Assembly: GCA_965205995.1 (NCBI GenBank)
Contig: OZ242200.1
Coordinates: 1,116,001 to 1,180,000, forward strand
Reading direction: 5' to 3'
Source: MPNO01 sp965205995
Lineage (GTDB): Bacteria; Pseudomonadota; Alphaproteobacteria; MPNO01
Length of the DNA: 64,000 nt
Within the stretch, counting starts at the first letter, position 1. Each line of letters begins with the position of its first letter. Positions 18,407 to 29,377 of the stretch are shown one piece after another. The notes under the pieces are model-generated. The model saw only the letters and a list, made by a program, of their open reading frames with translations, searched no databases and was not told the DNA's origin. A program made the translations under genes and the position numbers.

Positions 18407-18844
18407 ATGTCCGAGCAGCAGGAGATGCCCCTGAAAGAACACCTTCTCCAACATACGAGCAAGGGGCAGAGACAGGAGGACCTATGCTTTGCCCTATGGA
18501 CATCAAGCACGGGTGGAACGCGGACAACGTGTGTACTGAGGGAGGTAATTCTTCCACGGGACGGCGAGCGACGATTGCACGGTAACGCGAGTTTCTTGCC
18601 GGAATACCTTGATCGCGTCGTCGACGCCGCTTTGGCCAAGCAAGCCGGCATCGCCTTTCTGCACAGCCATCTCACGCCCGGATGGCAGGGCATGAGCGAC
18701 ATGGACGTGGCAAGCGAGCGACGCATGGTTCCGTCGATCCTGGGAACGACAGTCCTGCCGTTGGTAGGGCTGACAATGGGGACCGATGGGGCCCTGAGTG
18801 CCCGGTTCTGGATTCGCACCGGAAGACGGGAGTTCGAACGGTGA
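18407..18844 (+). CDS. JAB/MPN-type deubiquitinase-like metalloprotease domain (remnant of JAB-ThiF protein)
   Basis: A 145-residue JAMM/MPN domain. The zinc motif is visible as an upstream Glu (LREVIL), then HSHLTPGWQGMSDMD with its two His and the Ser/Asp pair. EDLCFALW, GERRLHGNASFLPEYL and LPLVGLTMGTDGALSARFW also fit the N-terminal half of bacterial JAB-ThiF proteins found with E1/E2-like ubiquitin conjugation genes. The intact protein would continue into an E1-like adenylation domain, but here the frame stops at 18844, immediately overlapping a new ATG (TGATG). The domain itself is complete. Such JAB domains cleave a ubiquitin-like protein from its target or trim its C-terminus. Confidence 0.65.
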   Translation: MSEQQEMPLKEHLLQHTSKGQRQEDLCFALWTSSTGGTRTTCVLREVILPRDGERRLHGNASFLPEYLDRVVDAALAKQAGIAFLHSHLTPGWQGMSDMDVASERRMVPSILGTTVLPLVGLTMGTDGALSARFWIRTGRREFER

Positions 18845-19281
18845 TGGTGCGGGGCGCGGAATGGCGGGCGCACGTGGCTGTCGCAGGCAGAAGCTGTCTG
18901 GAGTGCCTGGGCCAGTTCGACCCGGCGAACGTCACGCTTGAGCGGCAAGGGCTCCTCGACGACCCCAGCTACATCGAACGGCTGCCGACCGATCACGTTC
19001 TACGGCAGAACGAGAACGTCTTCGGATTCGCATTGGGGGCAGCCGGACTGATGGTATCGCAATTCCTGAGCCTGGTGGTGCAACCTGTGGGGATTGGCAA
19101 CCCGGGTGCTCAGACGTACCACTTCGCGACCGGGATGATGGATACCGACGTGAAATGCGGCTGTAGTCTGGATTGTCTCTTCGTCGCGCACACGGGCTCG
19201 GGCGATGATTTTCCATTTCCTTTGGTGGAACATGAGGATCCGATCGTCTCAGCAGGCACGTCGAAAGAAATTGGCGACTGA
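18844..19281 (+). pseudogene. C-terminal half of a ThiF/E1-like adenylating enzyme
   Basis: A 145-residue frame opening at the ATG that overlaps the JAB stop. GRSCLECLGQFDPANVTLER, then LLDDPSYIERLP, NENVFGFALG and GAQTYHF match what I recall of the C-terminal part of ThiF-family E1-like enzymes in bacterial ubiquitin-like operons, including the catalytic/zinc Cys pair CLEC and a later CGCSLDC. The ATP-binding core with its GxGxxG and the adenylation residues, about 200 residues in an intact protein, is absent. The product could not adenylate anything. It is best read as a deletion remnant joined to the JAB half, although the TGATG junction would still allow coupled translation. Confidence 0.6.
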
Positions 19282-19504
19282 CCAGGAGCAGCGGTTTTCG
19301 AATCGTTAGGCCCCCGGAACTGTTCGCCGAAGGTTGAGATTCGAGCCTTCCGTGATGGATTTGTCCGAGAAAGCGGGCCCCAGCGATGCCCCCGGAGCCA
19401 AAGGAAACGGCCGAAATCATTTCCTTTCGCTCGGCACGTTGGTCGAGCGCCGAATGGCACCGGCCCGTCGCCCGAACGAATCGCGGCTGCTGCGAGGATA
19501 CCGT

Positions 19505-19774
19505 TCAGGCGCCGATCAAATCCCAGCGGTCCGGGCCGACGCCCTCGACGAGCCACAGCCACATCACCGAGGCGGCAACGTAGATGCCGCCATAGGCCGC
19601 TTAGGCGCGCCCGGCCGCCTGCACATCGACCAGGGTCAGCAGCCAGGCGAAGACCGCCAGCGAGACCATGCCCGGCAGCAGCCACCAGACCGACTTGTCG
19701 AGGCGCAGCCACGCCCAGAACGCGAAGCATCCGGCAATCTCGGCGAGAGCGGCCCCGACATAGGCTGCGATCAT
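19505..19774 (-). pseudogene. UPF0060 (YnfA-type) small membrane protein, interrupted by an in-frame stop
   Basis: Reading the minus strand from ATG 19774 gives MIAAYVGAALAEIAGCFAFW, then SVWWLLPGM and FAWLLTLVDVQAAGRA, which is the UPF0060/YnfA four-helix membrane family. Codon 58 is TAA where the family has Tyr (GRAYAAYGG); the frame then resumes perfectly with AAYGGIYVAASVMWLWLVEG and PDRWDLIG before a second stop that removes the last helix. The family is normally about 108 residues, so the gene has a nonsense change and a truncated end. Confidence 0.8.
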
Positions 19775-19857
19775 AGTCACGCAATTTCCTTATCAGATCG
19801 CGTTCCGCCACACCAATTTTCGAAGCCGGTCCCGGAGGATCCCGCCGATCGACCGCT

Positions 19858-20862
19858 TCAGCCGCGCCTGCGGACGTTCGCCGCCAGATCCTTCGGATAG
19901 CGCAGGCCGGCGATGGCGCGGCTGCCGTACCAGCTGCAATATTCGCCGTCGACCGCCAGCGCCTTCTCCGGCGGGCAACCGTGTTCTTGCAGGAAGGCGT
20001 CGATATCCTCGCGGGTAAAGGCGTAGGGCTCCGAGGAGATGCTCTTGGCCTCGCGGTCGGGATCGACCGGGCGGTCGTCCTCGCCGCGGGCGCACAGGTA
20101 GAGCCGCCTGCCGATCTTGCCGTATCGGGCGACGAGGGTGGGTTCGTCGAGGCGGGCGAGCTCGCCGATCGACACGATCCCGTCGCCGGCGAGGCGCCTC
20201 TGCATGGCCTCGCCCACGCCCCACAGAAGGCCTTCCGGCTTGTCGGCAAACGCCCGCGCGTCGGCGCGGCCTATCACGGCGAAGCCACGCGGCTTGTCGA
20301 GGTCGGAGGCGATCTTGGCCAGGGACTTGTTGTAGCTGAGCCCGATGGAGACGGTGATGGAAAGCTCCTCCTCCACCCGGCACGCTAGCCTGGCCAGGGT
20401 CTCGGCGGCACTGGCGCGATGGAGCGACCCGGTGCCGGAGAGGTCCATGAAGGCCTCGTCGATGGAGAGGGGCTCCACCAGCGGCGTGAGCTGGAGCATC
20501 ATCGTTCGGACCTCGCGACCGACGGTGGCGTATTTATTCATGTCGGGCTTGACCACGGCGGCGTCGGGGCAGCGCCGTAGAGCCTGGAACATCGGCATGG
20601 CCGAATGCACCCCGTAGGTGCGGGCGATGTAGCAGCAGGCGGCTACCACGCCGCAGTGGCGGCCGCCGACGATCACCGGGACGTCGCGGAGTTCCGGACG
20701 GTCGCGCTTCTCGATCGTGGCGTAGAAGGCGTCGCAGTCGAGATGGGCGATGGCGAGATCGTGCAGCTCGGCGTGGCGCAGGACACGCGTCGACTCGCAG
20801 GCCGGGCAGGCCTCGGCATCGGAAGGCGGCCGGTCGCCGCAGTCGCGGCAGAGGGTGTGCAC
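19858..20862 (-). CDS. dinB: DNA polymerase IV (DinB) with N-terminal zinc ribbon and replaced C-terminus
   Basis: About 334 residues. An N-terminal C4 zinc ribbon (LCRDCG ... CPACES) is followed by the Y-family palm: HLDCDAFYATIEK with the first catalytic Asp, PLSIDEAFMDL with the second Asp/Glu, and SIGLSYNKSLAKIASDLDKP. The thumb helix-hairpin-helix WGVGEAMQRRL is present. After AKSISSE the normal little-finger domain should follow, but the frame instead reads about 55 unrelated residues ending AGLRYPKDLAANVRRRG and stops. Family length is about 400-430. The enzyme is therefore probably inactive or altered in template binding. GTG 20862 was chosen because the zinc ribbon starts there; no clear ribosome site precedes it. 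Confidence 0.7.
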   Translation of the reverse strand: MHTLCRDCGDRPPSDAEACPACESTRVLRHAELHDLAIAHLDCDAFYATIEKRDRPELRDVPVIVGGRHCGVVAACCYIARTYGVHSAMPMFQALRRCPDAAVVKPDMNKYATVGREVRTMMLQLTPLVEPLSIDEAFMDLSGTGSLHRASAAETLARLACRVEEELSITVSIGLSYNKSLAKIASDLDKPRGFAVIGRADARAFADKPEGLLWGVGEAMQRRLAGDGIVSIGELARLDEPTLVARYGKIGRRLYLCARGEDDRPVDPDREAKSISSEPYAFTREDIDAFLQEHGCPPEKALAVDGEYCSWYGSRAIAGLRYPKDLAANVRRRG

Positions 20863-21242
20863 GGAACGATCATAGGACCCGCCGGGCGGCGCGCGAAGCT
20901 GCGTTTCGCCTCGGGTTCGACCCTGTCGGGAAGACCGTGCGGCGAGGGACGGCTCATGACGGGCTCGGTCGGGAATCCCTGCTCTACGGTCGGTGGTTGG
21001 CCCGAAAGCGACAGTCGGCGGGTAACGAAGACGCTGACCTATCGCGCCCTGCCACTGCCGGCAGCCAACATTCGCAGGAGAGCGCTCGATCGAAGCCCGG
21101 ATCGCGAGACGCGACGCCCCGCCGACACCGTCTGGCGGCACCGACCAATGGATCGTGGACGACGACATGGATACGCTGGAGCGCCATAGCCTGCTCTACG
21201 CGATACACATCTGGCCCGCGGTTCACCGCCCGATGGCAAACG

Positions 21243-21275
21243 AATAAAGAAGGGCCGCCCGGAGGCGGCCCTTCC
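21243..21275 (-). terminator. Rho-independent terminator of groESL copy 1
   Basis: On the minus strand, downstream of groEL, the arms AAGGGCCGCC and GGCGGCCCTT enclose a short loop and are followed by CTTTATT. The stem is strong and GC-rich with a short T-rich tail. The same hairpin occurs at the end of the right-hand copy. Confidence 0.8.
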
Positions 21276-21320
21276 CTACTCTACCGCCGGCCGCGATCCG
21301 CGGCCGGTTGCGGCCGATGG

Positions 21321-22970
<1,650 letters not shown>

Positions 22971-22982
22971 GACCCGCTCCGC

Positions 22983-23270
22983 CTATTCAATGATGCCCAT
23001 GATGTCGGATTCCTTCATGATGAGGAGATCCTGACCATCGATTTTCACTTCCGTACCGGACCACTTGCCGTAGAGGATCCTGTCGCCCTTCTTGACGTCG
23101 AGCGCGGTGATCTTGCCGTCTTCGGAGCGAGCACCTTTACCGGCGGCGACGATCTTCCCCTCCATCGGCTTTTCCTTGGCCGTGTCCGGAATGATGATAC
23201 CGCCGGCCGTCTTCTCCTCGGCCTCCAGCGGCTCAACCAGCACGCGATCGTGCAATGGCCTGAGTTTCAT
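22983..23270 (-). CDS. groS: Co-chaperonin GroES, copy 1
   Basis: A 95-residue GroES opening MKLRPLHDRVLVEPLE, with the mobile-loop segment GGIIIPDTAKEKP and C-terminal LLIMKESDIMGIIE. It caps GroEL as a heptamer. The start is the ATG at 23270, preceded by GGAGATACAAGG; an in-frame GTG at 23348 is less likely. The protein is identical to copy 2, with one silent difference. Its upstream region is cut about 100 bp before the start codon by the IS boundary. Confidence 0.96.
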   Translation of the reverse strand: MKLRPLHDRVLVEPLEAEEKTAGGIIIPDTAKEKPMEGKIVAAGKGARSEDGKITALDVKKGDRILYGKWSGTEVKIDGQDLLIMKESDIMGIIE

Positions 23271-23366
23271 CCTTGTATCTCCTGACTGGTCGAATGTTCC
23301 GGCCCCGCGGCGTTGCCGCCCGCGGAGCCCCGGATACCGGATCGACACGGAGGAGCGCCTACCTTG

Positions 23367-25444
23367 TTAGCCCAAGTTTAACGGTGGGGCACAGGATTCG
23401 GACGAGATTGAGCGGCATTCCGCGGTCAAGTCATTGATATTGCTGGATAGAGGTTTTCGGGGGCGCAATGTAGTGCCATAATATTTTGGTGGTGTGGTTC
23501 CGTACTCTTGCGCCCGCCCCTATGCTGTGCCCGATGTTCATTCGGCGCACCAGGACCAGAACCGGCGAGCGCGGCGAGGTCTATTATTCGCATCGCCTTG
23601 TGCGCTCGGAGCGCAGCGGCGAGAAGGTCCGCCAGCGCACCCTGCTCCACCTGGGGAGCGACTTCCCGGTCGAACGCCGTCACTGGGCCGTGCTGTGCGC
23701 CCGCGTCGGGCAGCTGCTCGACCGCCAGGCCGAGCTGGTTCCGCTGTCCTGTCCGGAGGAGGTCGAGCGGCACGCCCAGCGCATCGCCGCGCAGCTGCTC
23801 AACAGCGCGCCGTCCGGCGGGACCGGGCGCCCCGACCTGCAGACGGTGGATGTCGGCTCGCTGGAGCTGATCCGCCCGCGTTCGGTCGGCGTCGAGCATG
23901 TCGGGCTGTGGGCCATGGAGAGGCTCGGCCTGGAGGCTTTGCTGGAGCGGCTGGGCTTCAACGGCACGCAGCGCGCGCTCGCCATGGCCACCGTGATCGC
24001 CCGCATGGCGGCGCCGGGCTCGGAGCGCGCCAGTTGGCGCTGGCTGTGCGAGCGTTCGGCGCTCGGCGAGCTGCTGGGGGTGGACTTCGAGCGCATGAGC
24101 ATGATGCGGCTGTACCGTGTCTCCGATGCCCTGGTGGCGCAGCGCGCGGCGATCGAGGCGCAGCTGTTCGATCGGGCGACGGATCTGTTCGGGCTGCGCT
24201 CCACGGTGACGCTCTACGACCTGACCAACACCTTCTTCGAGGGCACGGCGGCGGGCCAGACCAAGGCCGAACGCGGCCATTCCAAGGAGAAGCGCGGCGA
24301 TTGCCCGCTCTTGACCCTGGGGCTGGTGCTCGACGGCTCGGGCTTCGTGCGCCGCTCCGAGGTGTTCTCCGGCGCGGTCAACGAAGACAAGACCCTGGCG
24401 TCGATGCTCGAGGCCCTGGGCGCGCCGGCGGACGCGCTGGTGGTGATGGACGCGGGGATCGCCACCGAGGCCAACATCGCCTGGCTGCGCGAGAACGGCT
24501 ACCGCTATCTGGCGGTCAGCCGGGAACGCACCCGCCGCTTCGATCCCGATCTGGCGCTGGCCATCGAGACCCGGTCGCGCCAGACGGTCCATGTGCACAA
24601 GGTGGTCGACGCCGAAGGTGGAGAGGCGCGGCTCTACTGCTACTCCGAGGCGCGGGCGAAGAAGGAACAGGGCATCGCAAACCGCTTCGCCGCGCGCTTC
24701 GAGGGCGAGATGAGCAAGCTCAACGACGGCCTCAAGCGGCCGCGCACCCGCAAGAGGCTCGACCATGTCTGGCAGCGGATCGGCCGGATCAGGGAGAAGA
24801 GCCGCGGCGCCGCGGCCCACTACGATATCGACGTCATCGCCGACGACAGCGGCGAGAAGGCGCGGGCCGTCACCTGGGAGCGCCGCCCGCTCGCCGGCAC
24901 CATGATCACCCATCCCGGCGTCTACTGCCTGCGCACCAACGTCCAGGACTGGGACGAGGAGACGCTGTGGCGCACCTACACTTCGCTCACCGATGTCGAG
25001 GCCGTGTTCCGCTCGCTCAAGTCGGAACTCGGCCTGCGCCCCATCTTCCACCGCACCCAGGGGCGCTCCGACGGCCATCTGTTCATCACCGTGATCGCCT
25101 ACCAGATGGTGCAGACCATCCGCCGACGCCTCGGCGAGAAGGGTGAGGGCGAGAGCTGGGCCAGCCTGCGAGCCATCCTCGAAGGCCAGCAGCGGGTCAC
25201 CGCGACCTTCAGGCGCAAGGATGGCCGCACCTTGCATGTCCGCAAGGCCACACGGGCCGAGCCCGAACAGCAGAAAATCTTTCGCGCGCTCGGAATCGAT
25301 CCCGCTCCCGGAGGCATCAGGAAAATGATCGTCTGATCCCGGACCAGGCGAAAAAACCGGAATGTAGTGCCCTACGCGGAATTATTGCTCCATAAGACAC
25401 TGATAATGAACGATCTTCAAAATGCCGTGTTAACCTTGGGCTAA
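23367..25444 (+). mobile_element. IS1634-type insertion sequence (IS4 superfamily)
   Basis: A 2078-bp element bounded by imperfect inverted repeats, TTAGCCCAAGTTTAAC at 23367-23382 and GTTAACCTTGGGCTAA at 25429-25444 (15 of 16 match). It encodes one transposase covering most of the element, and the size fits the IS1634 family. No target-site duplication is visible, and the left end coincides with the boundary of the groESL inverted repeat, which suggests that the element took part in the rearrangement. An 11-bp direct repeat, AATGTAGTGCC, occurs just inside each end (23467 and 25361). Confidence 0.75.
23534..25336 (+). CDS. IS1634-family transposase
   Basis: A 600-residue DDE transposase. 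It contains TLYDLTNTFFEG (first catalytic Asp region), LVVMDAGIATEANIAWL (second) and the IS4-type YREK-like segment around DVEAVFRSLKSELGLRPIFH, which carries the Glu and the conserved Arg/Lys. The reading frame is intact and full length, so the element may still be mobile. The start at ATG 23534 (MFIRRTRTRTGERGEVYYSH) fits family N-termini; an upstream in-frame codon at 23486 is less likely. Confidence 0.87.
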   Translation: MFIRRTRTRTGERGEVYYSHRLVRSERSGEKVRQRTLLHLGSDFPVERRHWAVLCARVGQLLDRQAELVPLSCPEEVERHAQRIAAQLLNSAPSGGTGRPDLQTVDVGSLELIRPRSVGVEHVGLWAMERLGLEALLERLGFNGTQRALAMATVIARMAAPGSERASWRWLCERSALGELLGVDFERMSMMRLYRVSDALVAQRAAIEAQLFDRATDLFGLRSTVTLYDLTNTFFEGTAAGQTKAERGHSKEKRGDCPLLTLGLVLDGSGFVRRSEVFSGAVNEDKTLASMLEALGAPADALVVMDAGIATEANIAWLRENGYRYLAVSRERTRRFDPDLALAIETRSRQTVHVHKVVDAEGGEARLYCYSEARAKKEQGIANRFAARFEGEMSKLNDGLKRPRTRKRLDHVWQRIGRIREKSRGAAAHYDIDVIADDSGEKARAVTWERRPLAGTMITHPGVYCLRTNVQDWDEETLWRTYTSLTDVEAVFRSLKSELGLRPIFHRTQGRSDGHLFITVIAYQMVQTIRRRLGEKGEGESWASLRAILEGQQRVTATFRRKDGRTLHVRKATRAEPEQQKIFRALGIDPAPGGIRKMIV

Positions 25445-25462
25445 GGAGCCTCACCAGGAGCC

Positions 25463-26338
25463 TCAAGCCGACAATGTCCGGGGAACTGTTGAAGTGTCGA
25501 CGCGATCAGACCCTTCTTCCCGCCCCTCCAGTAACAATTTTGTTGCAGCGGCGATGCCGGCGCGAACGGTATCGGTCAGTCTATTCCCGGGGGGCAGGTC
25601 GACGGGACGTCCGCCGGCGCATAAACAGGCGCGCACGGTGGTCGAAGCGCAGGGATCGACACGCTGGTCGCTCCCGACAAGCGCATAGAAACGGTTGAGC
25701 GCGGCGTTCGCCGCGGAGAGATCATGGTCTACGACCAGAAGGGCGTGAGCCAGGGCATAGCCGCCGATGACACCGGTCCCGGCCGGTCCTCCCCGCCACC
25801 GCTGCGCGGTGCCGGCCAGCTTGCGGCCCCCATGGACGAGGTTGAAGCGGCCGTCGCAGAAAGCGCCAGGCACCGCGCCGAGGTCGGTTTCGATACCGAG
25901 GCCGCCCAGGGCGATTCGGAGCGGCTTGCACAGCGCCCGGTAAAGCGCCTCGATTGAGAATACCGGGGCGTCACCTCGGGGGAGCACAAGCGAAAGGTGG
26001 AGTATTCCTTCGCCATGCGGCACCGGACCGCCGCCGCTGTCGCGCACCAGCACCGGCCAGCCCTCCTGCGCGAGCCTCTGCGAGGCCGCCGCGAACCGTT
26101 GCAGGCGGCTCTCCCGCCGGCTTACCACCAGGGCGCGTTGGTTTTGCCAAAGGCGGAAAGTAGGCAGTGAGTCGGCTCGTGCCATTGCCTCGCCAAGCGC
26201 CACGTCGCGCGCTAGCCGGGCCTCGGGATCGCCGCCAGCGCGGTCGTCCCAGAAATGCCAGCGGGGGAAAGCGGAGAAGACCCTGTCTCCATCCGCCGCA
26301 ACCGGTTGGGCCGACAACCTCGTCGCCGCGCCGTCCAT
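25463..26338 (-). CDS. lplA: Lipoate-protein ligase A family protein
   Basis: A 291-residue biotin/lipoate ligase-fold protein. It contains the substrate-binding RDSGGGPVPHG (residues 99-109) and the catalytic lysine K173 in NLVHGGRKLAGTAQR. It would attach lipoate, via lipoyl-AMP, to the lysine of a lipoyl domain. The gene starts one base after the stop of the stand-alone lipoyl-domain gene, which strongly suggests that this domain is its target. It is the last gene of the E1-alpha, E1-beta, lipoyl-domain operon. Confidence 0.85.
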   Translation of the reverse strand: MDGAATRLSAQPVAADGDRVFSAFPRWHFWDDRAGGDPEARLARDVALGEAMARADSLPTFRLWQNQRALVVSRRESRLQRFAAASQRLAQEGWPVLVRDSGGGPVPHGEGILHLSLVLPRGDAPVFSIEALYRALCKPLRIALGGLGIETDLGAVPGAFCDGRFNLVHGGRKLAGTAQRWRGGPAGTGVIGGYALAHALLVVDHDLSAANAALNRFYALVGSDQRVDPCASTTVRACLCAGGRPVDLPPGNRLTDTVRAGIAAATKLLLEGREEGSDRVDTSTVPRTLSA

Positions 26339-26339
26339 G

Positions 26340-26576
26340 TTAGCCGATCTGGGCGATGACCGTTCCCGGCGTCACCACCGTCTCCGGTGGGGCGAGGATG
26401 CGCAGCACGCCGGCTGCGGGCGAAACGATTTCGAACTGCGTCTTCTCGACCATGATCTCGACCAGCGGCACCCCCGCCTCGACCGTCGTGCGATCCCGGT
26501 AGTACCAGTTGACAATCACCGCCTCGGGCGTCTTCGTCGTGTCCCACATGTCCTTGGGGACGCGCAGCTCCGTCAT
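26340..26576 (-). CDS. Stand-alone lipoyl-domain protein
   Basis: A 78-residue biotinyl/lipoyl domain and nothing else. The modifiable lysine is K45 in the hairpin turn (MVEKTQFEIVSPAAG). Glycines of the flanking turns (AGVPL and TPGTVIAQIG) are in place. In usual 2-oxo acid dehydrogenases this domain is the N-terminus of a larger E2 acyltransferase; here the acyltransferase part is absent. It lies 12 bp downstream of the E1-beta gene and is followed directly by a lipoate ligase gene. Confidence 0.85.
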   Translation of the reverse strand: MTELRVPKDMWDTTKTPEAVIVNWYYRDRTTVEAGVPLVEIMVEKTQFEIVSPAAGVLRILAPPETVVTPGTVIAQIG

Positions 26577-26588
26577 CGCCGGCCCTCG

Positions 26589-27602
<1,014 letters not shown>

Positions 27603-27760
27603 GATCGATTTCCTCCCTCTATCCCCGTCCTGCCCCCGCGGCGGCCGGCGGGCCGCGATTTCCGCGGCACGCCTGTCGGGGCAATTTGTGCGGCATCTGT
27701 TCGCTTGGCCCGATATTCGCGTCGTCGGCGCCCTGTGATCGCACCGGGACGCCAGGCCAA

Positions 27761-28762
27761 CTAGACGAACACTTTCTCGAGCGCTTCCTCGGGTTCCGGG
27801 TAAGGACTGTTGCGGGCAAACTCGATTGCCGCGTCGACCTCCTTGCGCGCCTTGTCCGCGAGACCGTCGGCTTCCTGCTCGCCGATTCCGCCGTCGCCCG
27901 TGATGTAGGCGCGGAAAATGTCGATCGGATCCTTGCCCTTGAGTTCTTCGACTTCGCCTGCCGGGCGGTAGGCCTCGGCGTCACCCTGGAAATGGCCGTA
28001 ATAGCGATAGGTCTCGATCTCAATCAGCATCGGTCCTTCGCCGGCCCGGGCCCGCGCAATTCCCTCCCCGGCCGCCCGAAACACCCCCATGGTGTCGTTG
28101 TTCTCGATATATTCGCCGGGGATGCCGTAGGCGGCGGCCCTGTCGCTGTTGCGCTTGACCGCAGTAGATGCGTCCTTGGTCACCGAGATGGCGTAGCCGT
28201 TGTCCTCGACCACGAAAAGCACTGGCAGCTTCCACACGGCGGCGAGATTGACCGCCTCGTGAAACGCTCCCTGGTTCGTCACCCCTTCGCCCATATAGGA
28301 TATCGCGACGCCGTCGGTGCCCTGCATCTTTCTTGCCATGGCGGCGCCGACGGCGACGCCGGCGCTTTCGCCGATGATGCCGCTGCAACCGAAATTGACC
28401 GCCGGATCGAACAAATGCATGTGGCCGCCGCGGCCGCCGGATAAGCCGTCCTTCTTGCCGAAAATCTCCGCGGTCATGCGGTTGAGGTCGACGCCCTTGG
28501 CGATGGCGACATGGTGCGGCCGATGGGTGGCGGTGACCGAATCGTCCGGCCGCAGATGTGCGCACACACCCACGGCGCAGGGCTCCTGGCCCGCCGCCAG
28601 ATGCATCTCGCCAGGCACGGTGCCGGCGCCGATGTCAAACGCGGGAGTCTTCCCCTCCATATAGATCGCCGCCAGGGTATCCTCGTAGTAGCGTGCCTTG
28701 ACCATGTTCTCATACATCCGGCGGAGCTGGTCCTTGGTCGCGACGATATTGGATTTATCCAT
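27761..28762 (-). CDS. acoA: 2-oxo acid / acetoin dehydrogenase E1 component, alpha subunit
   Basis: A 333-residue E1-alpha. The thiamine-diphosphate motif is present as YMGEGVTNQGAFHEAVNLAA with ...VVEDNGYA, and GRGGHMHLFD is the conserved active-site loop. The start at ATG 28762 follows GGGAGGAACTC; the longer frame upstream lacks homology. It is the first gene of the E1-alpha, E1-beta (158 bp gap), lipoyl-domain, lplA operon. The closest general resemblance is to acetoin dehydrogenase E1-alpha, so acoA is given with caution. No E3 dihydrolipoyl dehydrogenase is nearby. Confidence 0.85.
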   Translation of the reverse strand: MDKSNIVATKDQLRRMYENMVKARYYEDTLAAIYMEGKTPAFDIGAGTVPGEMHLAAGQEPCAVGVCAHLRPDDSVTATHRPHHVAIAKGVDLNRMTAEIFGKKDGLSGGRGGHMHLFDPAVNFGCSGIIGESAGVAVGAAMARKMQGTDGVAISYMGEGVTNQGAFHEAVNLAAVWKLPVLFVVEDNGYAISVTKDASTAVKRNSDRAAAYGIPGEYIENNDTMGVFRAAGEGIARARAGEGPMLIEIETYRYYGHFQGDAEAYRPAGEVEELKGKDPIDIFRAYITGDGGIGEQEADGLADKARKEVDAAIEFARNSPYPEPEEALEKVFV

Positions 28763-28989
28763 GAGTTCCTCCCTAGCCCGGGGACCGACCGGGCGAAACC
28801 TCCCGTCGCGACTACCCCCGGTGTGTATTCTTGGCCTGTGTCTTCTTGGCCCACATGTCGCCACAGTGCCGCAGCCTAAGTCATGTCGTGCCCGCGGACA
28901 ACGAGAAGCGGCGGAAGCGTCGTCAGCCATGCAACGCTATTTCCGCTTGCGAGTGCGTTTCCTGAATCAGAACCGGAAGAGAGCGCAAC

Positions 28990-29076
28990 CCGGCTGCCCA
29001 CACCGCTTACATCCTCATCGCCGAGCCACTCGTTGAGTTTCGACCGGCGACGCCGGCCCGAGACGTTGCGCACGGC
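28990..29076 (-). pseudogene. Short C-terminal remnant of a RecD2-like helicase
   Basis: The minus-strand frame reads AVRNVSGRRRRSKLNEWLG, which closely resembles the tail of the longer RecD2-like fragment at 31864-32118 (AVRNVSGRRRWSKLDERLSG). Only about 29 residues remain, and the sequence upstream is unrelated. It lies beyond the 3' end of the nested introns, so helicase tails occur on both sides of the intron insertion. Confidence 0.55.
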
Positions 29077-29344
29077 GGCATGCTGAATGAGGGAGCTTGC
29101 CGCCGCGCTCGCCAACGCATCGCAACCCGAAAAGGGCTCGCTTTGGCTCGCATCGGGCTGGCCGCTGGCCAGCCCGTGGAAACCAACAACGGAGAAACCC
29201 CACCAAGAACCGTGAGAGACGGCGAACCGCCATAACCCAGACGGTCAAATGCCGCCGGATTCGCGGTGTCGCGGTAGGGACGCCGGTTGCCCGGCGCCCC
29301 CCGCAGTTGCGGTAGGAATGCGTATTGCTGCGCACCCCCCGCGC

Positions 29345-29377
29345 AGATCCGGACGTGGTCGTTGAACCATCCGGCTC
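29345..29377 (-). ncRNA. Group II intron domain V (inner intron)
   Basis: The 33-base minus-strand hairpin pairs GAGCCGGA with TCCGGATC-type 3' arm sequence through the loop region TTCAACGACC. It lies directly after the maturase stop codon, where domain V is expected. Domain V is the catalytic metal-binding core of the ribozyme. Confidence 0.75.

Noticed and set aside
17782..18585. Overlapping open frames on both strands upstream of the JAB gene, examined for an E2-like protein
   Set aside because: No E2 catalytic Cys context or other conserved motif; treated as non-coding.
23426..25237. 603-codon minus-strand frame across the IS element
   Set aside because: It is antisense to the transposase, whose motifs are clear on the plus strand.
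23467..25371. 11-bp direct repeat AATGTAGTGCC near both ends of the IS, considered as a target-site duplication
   Set aside because: The repeats lie inside the better-supported terminal inverted repeats and there is no inverted pair just inside them.
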